NCBI GenBank assembly: GCA_031265635.1
Contig: JAISCK010000236.1
Location: forward strand, 1-6,203
Direction of reading: 5' to 3'
From: Spirochaetaceae bacterium
Lineage (GTDB): Bacteria > Spirochaetota > Spirochaetia > Treponematales > Breznakiellaceae
DNA: 6,203 nucleotides
Shown here: positions 1-6,016 of the stretch, one piece after another
Numbering within the stretch: position 1 is the first letter of the stretch
How the letters are laid out: every line of letters begins with the position of its first letter
Translations under genes and position numbers: made by a program
The notes under the pieces: model-generated
Databases searched by the model: none
What the model was told of the DNA's origin: nothing
What the model saw: the letters and a program-made list of their open reading frames with translations, nothing else

Positions 1-1575
1 GCTTTTCAGGATTACGCGGTGGGACATTCCCGCCGGTCCATATCCGCCCTCATGGACATCAGGCCCGATTACGCCAACCTCAAAACCGCCGCCGGTCTTG
101 AGCGGGTGTCCCCGGAAACCGTGCGCGCCGGGGACCATATCGTGGTAAAGCCGGGCGAAAAAATCCCCCTGGACGGCGTGGTGCTGGACGGGTTTTCCGC
201 CCTGGACACGTCGGCCCTCTCAGGCGAATCCCTGCCCCGTGATGTAGAGCCGGGCAGCGCCGTTCTTTCAGGCTCCATCAACAAAAGCGGGCTGCTCACT
301 ATTGAGGTAAGCAAGGTCTTTGGGGAATCCACGGTTTCAAAGATACTCAATCTGGTGCAGAACGCCGGGAGCAAAAAGTCCGTTACCGAAAATTTCATCA
401 CTAAATTCGCCAGGTACTATACCCCTGTAGTGGTGTTCATTGCCGCCGCCCTGGCCGTGTTCCCGCCCCTCCTTGTCCCCGGCGCGACCTTTGCCGAATG
501 GGGCAGCCGGGCGCTGGTATTCCTCGTGGTGTCCTGCCCCTGCGCCCTGGTCATCTCCATACCCTTGAGTTTCTTCGGCGGTATAGGCGGCGCTTCACGG
601 AACGGCATCCTTATCAAAGGGAGCAACTACCTCGAAGCCCTTACCAATGTGGACACCGTGGTATTTGACAAGACAGGAACCCTGACCAGGGGAGTGTTCA
701 GCGTAACGAGGATAGTCCCGGCTGGGGACCTCACGGAAGAAAAGCTGCTCCACTACGCCGCCCATGCTGAATCCGCCTCCAATCACCCCATAGCCCTTTC
801 AATCAGGAACGCCTACGGCAGGGAAATCGACAACGGAATCATAGGCGGGTATGAGGAAATTGCCGGAAAGGGCGTCTCGGTCCGCGTCGGGGACGATCAG
901 GTGCTGGCGGGGAACGCAAAACTGTTCGCGTCCGCGAATATCGCCATCCCCGAAGGGGAAGCGGGAACCACGGTATACCTTGCGCTTAACGGAAGCTATG
1001 CCGGATACATTGTTATTGCCGACGAGCTGAAAGCCGACAGCAAACGGGCGGTCGGGGAACTGCGGGACATGGGGGTAAAGCATATTGCCATGCTCACCGG
1101 CGACAGCAAGGCCGTGGGAGAGCATATAGCGCGGCAGATCGGCCTTGATACGGTGTATGCCGAACTCCTCCCCCACCAGAAAGTCGCGTACCTTGAAAAG
1201 CTGGAACAGAACAAGTCAGGCCCTGGTAAACTGGTCTTTGTGGGGGACGGCATCAACGACGCGCCGGTGCTGGCCCGCAGCGACGTGGGTATCGCCATGG
1301 GCGGCGTTGGTTCAGACGCGGCCATTGAGGCGGCGGACGTGGTACTGATGACCGATGAACCCTCAAAAATCACCGGCGCGATCCGCATTGCCCGGAGGAC
1401 CCGGAATATAGTCTGGCAGAACATCATTTTTGCCCTGTCGGTCAAGGGCGTTATCCTTGTACTGGGCGCGCTGGGTATAGCTACCATGTGGGAAGCGGTG
1501 TTTGGGGACGTAGGCGTTGCCCTTATCGCCGTACTCAACGCCATGCGGGTAATGAAAACGGCAAAACCCGCCTAA
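1..1575 (+). CDS. Heavy-metal P1B-type ATPase (Zn/Cd/Pb efflux type), 5'-truncated by window edge
   Basis: Inner-membrane pump that uses ATP to export soft divalent metals. The frame is open from base 1, and the residues before the GTG at 19 (AFQDYA) already match the family, so that GTG is not the start. 524 residues are visible; the N-terminal metal-binding part and first membrane helices lie upstream. Numbering from base 1, I see the actuator motif SGES (74-77, usually TGES), a membrane pair around 141-195 with the metal-site CPC at 179-181, the phosphorylated Asp223 in DKTGTLT, the His262-Pro263 nucleotide-binding motif, TGD at 366-368, and GDGINDAP at 415-422. The last membrane pair carries Lys482 and Asp503, matching the conserved Lys and Asp of ZntA-like P1B-2 pumps. 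This favours Zn/Cd/Pb over Cu; the exact metal is inferred. It converges on the UDG-like gene with 7 bases between stops and no terminator there. Confidence 0.95.
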   Translation, partial: AFQDYAVGHSRRSISALMDIRPDYANLKTAAGLERVSPETVRAGDHIVVKPGEKIPLDGVVLDGFSALDTSALSGESLPRDVEPGSAVLSGSINKSGLLTIEVSKVFGESTVSKILNLVQNAGSKKSVTENFITKFARYYTPVVVFIAAALAVFPPLLVPGATFAEWGSRALVFLVVSCPCALVISIPLSFFGGIGGASRNGILIKGSNYLEALTNVDTVVFDKTGTLTRGVFSVTRIVPAGDLTEEKLLHYAAHAESASNHPIALSIRNAYGREIDNGIIGGYEEIAGKGVSVRVGDDQVLAGNAKLFASANIAIPEGEAGTTVYLALNGSYAGYIVIADELKADSKRAVGELRDMGVKHIAMLTGDSKAVGEHIARQIGLDTVYAELLPHQKVAYLEKLEQNKSGPGKLVFVGDGINDAPVLARSDVGIAMGGVGSDAAIEAADVVLMTDEPSKITGAIRIARRTRNIVWQNIIFALSVKGVILVLGALGIATMWEAVFGDVGVALIAVLNAMRVMKTAKPA

Positions 1576-1582
1576 AGCACTA

Positions 1583-2314
1583 TTACCAGCCGAATACCCT
1601 GTTCCGGTAGGCCGCCCCTATGCGGTCCAGGGCGGCGGCGGTCCCCTCTTTTCCCTTTGCCTGCCGCTTGAGATCAATGGTAAACTGGTTCATCGAAAAA
1701 TGGCGAAACAGAAAAAGTTCTTTTTTTCTCGCGGGGCTTTTTGCGTATAACGATTTAAGGGATTCGGTAAAGACCTCGAAAATGCCGCCCTTCTTCATTT
1801 CGGAATACCCTATGATCCAGACCGGAAGAGGCGCCAGCGCCGTATGAAAGCGATGAATGATGTTTGCCATAAAGCGCTGGGATTCGGCCAGGACCTGTTC
1901 AAGCCCGCCGGAACGGCCAAGCTCCCGGAGTTCGGCGGTGCGGGGTGTGTGTACAGGCGTCTTGTTGAGAATTATCACGTCGAGGCGAAAATCTATGCCC
2001 AGCTCCGGGTGCTTTCTGAAAAATGATTCGGCTATTTTTCCCGAAGGCCCCACGAGGTAACGGCCCTGTTCCTGCTCCCTGCGGCCGGGATTATCCCCCA
2101 CAAGGATGAGCCGTATACCGGAGCCGCCTTCAAGCTCATCCAGCGCGCCGTTGTAGAGCACAGGATGTTCCACGGTGTAGGCGGGCCCCCCACGCCCATC
2201 GACCAGGGCCTGGGTCAGGCCCTTCAGGGCCGGAAGCCTCCTGTCAAGATCCGCGACATAATCCCTGTATTCCTTTACCGCGACCCGCAGGGCCTGCCAT
2301 GCCTTTGTTTTCAT
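1583..2314 (-). CDS. Uracil-DNA-glycosylase-superfamily protein
   Basis: 243-residue cytoplasmic protein with the layout of the UDG fold. Residues 73-77 are GDNPG followed by RRE, resembling motif A (GEAPG..E) of family 4 enzymes. Residues 86-99 (YLVGPSGKIAESFF) match the segment after it, ILNKTPVHTP (115-124) matches the 'itN..k.rP' strand, and HFSMNQF (205-211) sits where the C-terminal HP[SA] motif belongs. No four-cysteine iron-sulphur signature is visible, so it is not a standard family 4 enzyme. The family suggests removal of damaged bases from DNA, but the altered motifs leave activity and substrate unproven. I chose the ATG at 2314, not the upstream GTG at 2419, because it overlaps the TetR stop as ATGA and homology-like sequence begins after it. 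No good Shine-Dalgarno precedes it, which fits translational coupling to the TetR gene. It is the last gene of the probable XRE-TetR-UDG operon. Confidence 0.8.
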   Translation of the reverse strand: MKTKAWQALRVAVKEYRDYVADLDRRLPALKGLTQALVDGRGGPAYTVEHPVLYNGALDELEGGSGIRLILVGDNPGRREQEQGRYLVGPSGKIAESFFRKHPELGIDFRLDVIILNKTPVHTPRTAELRELGRSGGLEQVLAESQRFMANIIHRFHTALAPLPVWIIGYSEMKKGGIFEVFTESLKSLYAKSPARKKELFLFRHFSMNQFTIDLKRQAKGKEGTAAALDRIGAAYRNRVFGW

Positions 2315-2943
2315 TGTGCAACAGACCGGGGCGTTTCCCGGACCCTGAGACTTTCCAGCCACTGAACAAGAGGCTCCAGAGAATCGGGCCGCACCAGGGA
2401 TTTCCCCTGGGAATAGCACTGGTTTATAACCATCCCGTCAAAAAAGCAGACAAAGAAACCGGACAATTGCTGGGGAGAAAAGCCCGGTTTTATCGTTCCC
2501 CCTTCAAGGCCGGCCTTAAACAACGCAAGAAGAATATCGGGCGTCGCCGCCCTTTCCCGCTCTGCCCACTGGGCATGATACAAAAGTCTTGCCCGCTGAA
2601 AAGGAATCAACACGCCGATAACCCGCTTTCTTTCCCATTTTATGAACTCTTTGAGAAAGAGTTTTAAGGCGTCAATTTCGTGCATTTTTTTAAGCCTTAT
2701 GTCATACAGCTTGTTAAAGAAGGCATTGGCGCGGTGGTACCGGTCAAAAAGTATGTCATCCTTGGAAGAAAAATAGTGGTAAAAAGTTCCGGGGGTAATG
2801 CCGGCCTCCCGGCATATATCCCTGATGTGCATCTTTTCAAAACCCAGTTCTTTGACAAGTTTGTCTACCACAGCCCTCAGGGTTTCCAGTGTGGCCTGGG
2901 ACCGGAGCTGTTTTTTGTTGAGCGGCCTGGTTTTCCTTTCCAT
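2311..2943 (-). CDS. TetR/AcrR-family transcriptional regulator
   Basis: 210-residue DNA-binding regulator. The N-terminal helix-turn-helix spans about residues 19-65; the recognition part reads IRDICREAGITPGTFYHYF followed by SSKDDIL, a classic TetR signature. The remaining residues, about 66-210, form the helical ligand-binding and dimerisation half, which is divergent and does not reveal the ligand. The ATG at 2943 is preferred over the in-frame TTG at 2973 because AAGGGAG lies 7 bases upstream of it. The gene begins 37 bases after the XRE stop and its TGA overlaps the ATG of the UDG-like gene, so it is the middle gene of a likely three-gene operon. Family members are mostly repressors released by a small molecule; targets here are unknown. 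Plausible ones are its own operon or the divergent flavin lipoprotein. Confidence 0.92.
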   Translation of the reverse strand: MERKTRPLNKKQLRSQATLETLRAVVDKLVKELGFEKMHIRDICREAGITPGTFYHYFSSKDDILFDRYHRANAFFNKLYDIRLKKMHEIDALKLFLKEFIKWERKRVIGVLIPFQRARLLYHAQWAERERAATPDILLALFKAGLEGGTIKPGFSPQQLSGFFVCFFDGMVINQCYSQGKSLVRPDSLEPLVQWLESLRVRETPRSVAQ

Positions 2944-2950
2944 ACAGAAA

Positions 2951-2957
2951 CTCCCTT
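2951..2957 (-). promoter_or_regulatory. Shine-Dalgarno sequence of the TetR gene
   Basis: The minus strand reads AAGGGAG, ending 7 bases before the ATG at 2943. It decides the start in favour of this ATG over the in-frame TTG at 2973. Confidence 0.8.
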
Positions 2958-2979
2958 GCGAAACATGAGACAAATATAA

Positions 2980-3303
2980 TCAGGTAAGGTACTTTTTGGA
3001 AACCCGGTCTAAAGAATGTTCAAAAGTAACTGAAATATCATTTACAAGGCTTTTTACAGCCTGTTTTACCTCATCAGTCGGGGCATTTCTGGGTCTGAAA
3101 AGCTCATAAACTTCAATTTTGAAGCAATTTGCCAGTTTTACCAGCGTCAAAGACGATACCCAGCTCTTTCCGGTTTCAATATCAGCCAGAAAATTGGTGG
3201 AAATATCAATCGCTTCCGCTAATTTCACTTGCGACCAGCCCCTAAGACCACGGTAATGCTTAATATTGAAACTCAAAATCCGGCGCAATTCTGCTTCTTT
3301 CAT
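2980..3303 (-). CDS. Small XRE-family (Cro/C1-type) helix-turn-helix regulator
   Basis: 107-residue DNA-binding protein. Residues about 12-69 form a five-helix Cro/C1 domain: N-I-K-x-x-R near 13-18, W-S-Q-x-x-L-A at 23-29, the turn and recognition helix around 33-46 (STNFLADIETGKS), and the closing L-x-x-L-A ... V-Y-E-L-F at 54-69. The last 38 residues are charged and show no second domain, so this is a stand-alone regulator without a visible sensor or protease part. The ATG at 3303 is the first start in frame; a weak GGGTAG lies upstream. GC is about 41% by hand count, well below the flanking enzyme genes. It is the first gene of the probable XRE-TetR-UDG operon and is transcribed away from the flavin lipoprotein. 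An inverted repeat over its own promoter suggests autoregulation, which is inference. Confidence 0.9.
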   Translation of the reverse strand: MKEAELRRILSFNIKHYRGLRGWSQVKLAEAIDISTNFLADIETGKSWVSSLTLVKLANCFKIEVYELFRPRNAPTDEVKQAVKSLVNDISVTFEHSLDRVSKKYLT

Positions 3304-3345
3304 AAAAAAATTCTACCCGACTACTTGACTCCTTTTCAAAACGAT

Positions 3346-3365
3346 ATTAGTATATTGCTACTAGT
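3346..3365. promoter_or_regulatory. Candidate operator: inverted repeat at the XRE promoter
   Basis: ATTAGTA (3346-3352) and TACTAGT (3359-3365) form an inverted repeat matching at 6 of 7 positions with a 6-base spacer. It lies just downstream of, and probably overlaps the start point from, the minus-strand TATAAT at 3374-3369. Two half-sites about 13 bases apart centre to centre are of a size a dimeric XRE or TetR protein could bind. Which regulator binds is not shown by the sequence. Confidence 0.4.
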
Positions 3366-3368
3366 GGT

Positions 3369-3374
3369 ATTATA
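3369..3374 (-). promoter_or_regulatory. Probable -10 element for the XRE-TetR-UDG operon
   Basis: The minus strand reads a perfect TATAAT here. It would start transcription near 3362 and give a leader of about 60 bases before the XRE ATG at 3303. The hexamer 17 bases upstream (TCAAAG) is a poor -35, so the promoter may need help or may be weak. A second AT-rich TATACT lies nearer the gene, also without a -35. Confidence 0.45.
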
Positions 3375-3459
3375 TGGTTACGAAATTCATCCTTTGATCG
3401 CTTTTTGTGGTCAAAAGCCGCGAGGGAAATGGGGTGTTCGTATGAGGAACAAAAATTTC

Positions 3460-3487
3460 TTGACATTCCAAAAAGATGCCTTATACT
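3460..3487 (+). promoter_or_regulatory. Sigma-70-type promoter of the flavin lipoprotein gene
   Basis: TTGACA (3460-3465, perfect -35) and TATACT (3482-3487, five of six -10) are separated by 16 bases. The predicted start point is near 3494, giving an untranslated leader of about 54 bases before the ATG at 3548. This is the best promoter match in the window and suggests strong basal expression unless repressed. Confidence 0.8.
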
Positions 3488-3499
3488 GATTCCCGGACG

Positions 3500-3512
3500 T
3501 GTTTTGTAAACA
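3500..3512. promoter_or_regulatory. Candidate operator: 13-base palindrome in the lipoprotein leader
   Basis: TGTTT-TGT-AAACA is a perfect 5-base inverted repeat with a 3-base centre. It lies just downstream of the predicted start point of the promoter at 3460-3487, where a bound repressor would block transcription. It is short enough to arise by chance, and no second copy was seen in the window. Confidence 0.3.
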
Positions 3513-3535
3513 GGTTTGACAATCTATCAAGGTTG

Positions 3536-3541
3536 AGGAGG
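3536..3541 (+). promoter_or_regulatory. Shine-Dalgarno sequence of the flavin lipoprotein gene
   Basis: AGGAGG, 6 bases before the ATG at 3548. It fixes this ATG as the start over the in-frame TTG at 3476, which lies upstream of the predicted transcription start and would place 24 extra residues before a good signal peptide. Confidence 0.9.
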
Positions 3542-3547
3542 ATCGTT

Positions 3548-5467
3548 ATGACAAAGAAATTCAGGGCATGGATGCTGCTGCCCCTGGTTCTGGCCCTTGC
3601 CGCCGCCTGCGCTTCAGGCGCGGCTTCAGGTTCCGCCGGGAGGGCGGCGGGCGGGGACTTTCCCGCCACGGTATCCTGGGACGCGGAATACGATGTGGTG
3701 GTTGTAGGCTTTGGCGGCGCCGGGGCGGCGACTGCCGTTACGGCGGCGGATAACGGCGCAAAGGTTCTGCTTCTGGAAAAAGCGCCCCTGGGCGAAGAAG
3801 GCGGCAATACCCGTTACGCTGCCCAGTTGGTGATGATGCCCAAGAAGGGGCAGCGGGAAAACGCCATCACCTACTACAAGGCCATGAGGGGCGAATACGG
3901 CAACCAGACCGACGAGATGATAGAATTCATCGTTGACGGAGCCCTGGGGCACTGGGACTGGTTTGAAAAAATGGGCGTATCCGCCAGCCGGCTTGGGATA
4001 TTTCCTTTGATAGAATACCCTGAACTTCCCGGCGGGAACGAGGCGATACAAACAACCTTTATGGACGGGGTTATCTGGCAGGCGCAGTTCTGGAAGTTCC
4101 TGCGGGGACTGGTTTTTGACCGCCGGAACAATATTGATGTCTGGTACGAAACCCCCGGAGTCAGGCTGATTCAGGACCCTGCTTCCAAAATCATCCACGG
4201 GGTGGTAGTGGAACACGGCGGCAGGACCTACAATGTCAGGGCCATAAACGGCGTGGTTTTAACCACCGGCGGCTTTGAAAACAACGACGCCATGCTGGAA
4301 AATTACGCCCAGCTCTACGACGCCTACTCCAAGGCCGCCCGGTACAATACCGGCGACGGCATCACCATGGCCCTGGAAGTGGGCGCTGATCTCTGGCACA
4401 TGAGTACCCTTGCCGGGCCGGATGTCAACTTTATCAATCCCCAGTCGGGCATAGCCCAGAACTACTATTTTGCCTCGGCAAGCAAGACCCTCAATTTTAC
4501 GGGTTTTGCCGCGGGGCCGGTTATCATTGTGGGAGGCAATGGCCGCCGCTTTACCAACGAGACCGAAGCGCCCAGGCACGGGCATGTGGAAGTGGGAGGA
4601 ACCTGGTTCAGCCTCCTGGTTCCCCGGAACTCCTGGTGCGTCTTTGACGAGACCGCCCGGCTGGCGGCTCCGGCCTATCCCACCTGGAGCCAGGGCATGG
4701 AAGAAGAAATCGCCAAGGGCTGGATAGTCAGGGCCAATACCATTTCGGAACTGGCCCAAAAAACCGGCATTGACCCGGCGGGACTTCAGGCGGAGATCAC
4801 CAAATACAACGGTTACTGCCGAACCGGCGTCGACCTTGAATACGACACCGATCCCCGATACCTGAAACCTCTGGCCGCCCAGGGACCCTACTATGCCTTC
4901 CCCGTTAAGGCCAGCCTGACCAATACCCAGGGCGGGCCCAGGCGGAACACCAACTGCGAGGTCCTTGATCCGAGGGGCAAACCCATTCCCCACCTTTACA
5001 GCGCCGGTGAATTGGGTTCATTCTATACCGATATTTACAATGGCGGCGGCAATTTGAGCGAATGCCTCTTCGCGGGCCGTACCGCCGGGGCCAACGCCGC
5101 CCGGACCAAGAGCGATGTCTCGTCCGCCAGGCTTCTTTCCTCCAATAAAATAGACTTCCGCTCGGATACGCTGGAAGAATTTATCGCCAAGGCCGCCGCT
5201 GCGGCGGGGCCCAACGAATACATCGGCGCGGGTTCCGGCATGGGAACTGATCTGGTACTCAAGGTTACTTACGCGAACAGCAGGATTACCAATATCACTT
5301 TTCTCATGGTTCATGAGACGGTGGGGGTAAGCGACAAAGCAATCACCGGCATACCCCGCGCCATCATCGCCGCCAACAATACCAGTGTGGATACGGTTAC
5401 CGGCGCTACGGTAACCAGCAGGGCCATCATTCAGGCTGTCAACGACGCCTTAAGCAAGGCGAGATAA
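3548..5467 (+). CDS. Secreted lipoprotein FAD-dependent oxidoreductase with C-terminal FMN-binding domain (flavocytochrome c/fumarate reductase-like)
   Basis: 639-residue flavoprotein predicted to be lipid-anchored outside the cytoplasmic membrane. Residues 1-20 form a signal peptide (KK, then a hydrophobic core) ending in LAAAC; Cys21 is the likely lipidated residue, with Ala at -3, which spirochaetes tolerate. A low-complexity Gly/Ala/Ser linker follows. The FAD_binding_2-type domain runs from about 48 to 525: GFGGAG at 54-59 and Glu77 bind FAD, RRFTNE lies mid-domain, and SAGE plus YNGGGN (497-502) close the flavin site. The last ~80 residues are an FMN_bind domain with DTVTGATVTS (615-624); Thr621 is the expected FMN attachment site for an ApbE-type transferase, not present here. 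There is no CxxCH haem motif. Fumarate-reductase His504 and Arg545 (Fcc3 numbering) align with Asn459 and Asn498, so the substrate is probably not fumarate. It appears to be a single-gene unit with its own promoter and terminator. Confidence 0.9.
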   Translation: MTKKFRAWMLLPLVLALAAACASGAASGSAGRAAGGDFPATVSWDAEYDVVVVGFGGAGAATAVTAADNGAKVLLLEKAPLGEEGGNTRYAAQLVMMPKKGQRENAITYYKAMRGEYGNQTDEMIEFIVDGALGHWDWFEKMGVSASRLGIFPLIEYPELPGGNEAIQTTFMDGVIWQAQFWKFLRGLVFDRRNNIDVWYETPGVRLIQDPASKIIHGVVVEHGGRTYNVRAINGVVLTTGGFENNDAMLENYAQLYDAYSKAARYNTGDGITMALEVGADLWHMSTLAGPDVNFINPQSGIAQNYYFASASKTLNFTGFAAGPVIIVGGNGRRFTNETEAPRHGHVEVGGTWFSLLVPRNSWCVFDETARLAAPAYPTWSQGMEEEIAKGWIVRANTISELAQKTGIDPAGLQAEITKYNGYCRTGVDLEYDTDPRYLKPLAAQGPYYAFPVKASLTNTQGGPRRNTNCEVLDPRGKPIPHLYSAGELGSFYTDIYNGGGNLSECLFAGRTAGANAARTKSDVSSARLLSSNKIDFRSDTLEEFIAKAAAAAGPNEYIGAGSGMGTDLVLKVTYANSRITNITFLMVHETVGVSDKAITGIPRAIIAANNTSVDTVTGATVTSRAIIQAVNDALSKAR

Positions 5468-5494
5468 CATCAGAATAAGACCATTCTTTTCTCC

Positions 5495-5519
5495 GGGGTC
5501 CTGTGCAGGACCCCTTTTT
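5495..5519 (+). terminator. Intrinsic terminator of the flavin lipoprotein gene
   Basis: GGGGTCCT (5495-5502) pairs perfectly with AGGACCCC (5507-5514) across a GTGC loop and is followed directly by five T (5515-5519). It lies 27 bases after the stop. The opposite strand lacks a comparable U-run, so it mainly ends plus-strand transcription and would not properly stop the converging TetR-remnant transcript. Confidence 0.92.
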
Positions 5520-5971
5520 AAGGAACGCCCGGCTGTAGCTGTTCAAAGGTATATCCTGGTTCCAAATATTATAACATTTAATTCTTCAAATAATTCCTGG
5601 ACATCACAATGTTCGCTGATCATGCCCTGTTCCCGCAAAGCCTGAAATTGGATTAAAAAATAATCCACCGCTTGTTTTTGGGATTCCATATTTCTGACGC
5701 TGATCATGTTCAGCGATTGATTTTTGGGAGAAAGATAGTTTGAAACAAATTCCAGTCCCAGCGATTGAAAATAATCCGCGAAATATACCATCCTGTTGAT
5801 GATCGCGTTCCGGGGGTTTGAAAGATCGGCGGCGCCCTGTTTTTTTTCAAGGTACAGCGCAAAACATTCTGAAACATAAGAAGTCAATAAATCGTCTTTC
5901 CCGGTAAAATAGCGGTAAAAAGCCCCGATCGAAATATCCGCTTCCCTGCATATATTCCTGATGGTTAGTAC

Positions 5972-5995
5972 CTCATAACTATACCGGCGTATGAG
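5972..5995. promoter_or_regulatory. Candidate operator upstream of the alcohol dehydrogenase
   Basis: CTCATA (5972-5977) and TATGAG (5990-5995) are perfect inverted arms with a 12-base spacer, and a nested ATAC/GTAT pair lies at 5981-5984 and 5989-5992. It ends 6 bases before the dehydrogenase Shine-Dalgarno, a natural place for a repressor site. It also lies inside the first-helix coding part of the truncated TetR frame, so protein-coding constraint could explain some of it. No convincing -35/-10 pair was found beside it. Confidence 0.25.
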
Positions 5996-6001
5996 TCTGA
6001 T

Positions 6002-6007
6002 GGAGGT
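6002..6007 (+). promoter_or_regulatory. Shine-Dalgarno sequence of the alcohol dehydrogenase gene
   Basis: GGAGGT, continuing as GA, lies 9 bases before the ATG at 6017. It is a strong match and supports that start. The same bases fall at the very beginning of the open frame of the truncated TetR on the other strand. Confidence 0.8.
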
Positions 6008-6016
6008 GAACTACCA

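Larger units (their letters stand above)
5543..6010 (-). pseudogene. TetR-family regulator lacking a start codon (N-terminally truncated; possible pseudogene)
   Basis: The minus-strand frame is open for 155 codons from just after an in-frame TAG (6013-6011) to the TGA at 5545-5543. It encodes a clear TetR helix-turn-helix: the first helix reads SIRLIRRYSYEVL, then IRNICREADISIGAFYRYF and TGKDDLL. A plausible ligand-binding half follows (LGLEFVSNYLSPKNQ, then a helical C-terminus). Intact family members have roughly 10-20 more residues before this point. Between the TAG and codon 42 there is no ATG, GTG or TTG; the first is the TTG at 5887, after the whole DNA-binding motif. The other two minus-strand frames upstream show nothing TetR-like. 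It could be a decayed gene cut by a rearrangement that placed the dehydrogenase here, or a gene using a rare ATC/ATA start. The body has no internal stop, so any decay is recent. GC is about 41%. Confidence 0.7.

Noticed and set aside
220..231. SGES in place of TGES in the ATPase actuator domain as a sign of inactivity
   Set aside because: Thr to Ser is conservative and the essential Gly-Glu is kept; all other catalytic motifs are intact.
1576..1625. Bidirectional terminator between the convergent ATPase and UDG-like genes
   Set aside because: Only weak TACC/GGTA pairing is present and there is no T-run on either strand.
2315..2419. 35-residue extension of the UDG-like protein from a GTG start
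   Set aside because: It would overlap most of the TetR C-terminal coding sequence and has no family-like content; the ATGA overlap gives a better start.
3393..3415. TTTGA / TCAAA inverted repeat in the divergent region
   Set aside because: Only 5-base arms with a 13-base spacer; not distinguishable from chance.
3441..3489. Short plus-strand frame (ATG at 3442, about 15 codons) as a leader peptide
   Set aside because: It overlaps the -35 and -10 elements and has no Shine-Dalgarno, so it would not be transcribed from the promoter seen.
3515..3541. Second TTGACA in the lipoprotein leader as another promoter
   Set aside because: No -10-like hexamer lies 15-19 bases downstream; that space holds the Shine-Dalgarno sequence.
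3476..3547. In-frame 24-residue N-terminal extension of the flavin lipoprotein from a TTG start
   Set aside because: It would begin inside the promoter, before the predicted transcription start, and would spoil the signal peptide; AGGAGG points to the ATG at 3548.
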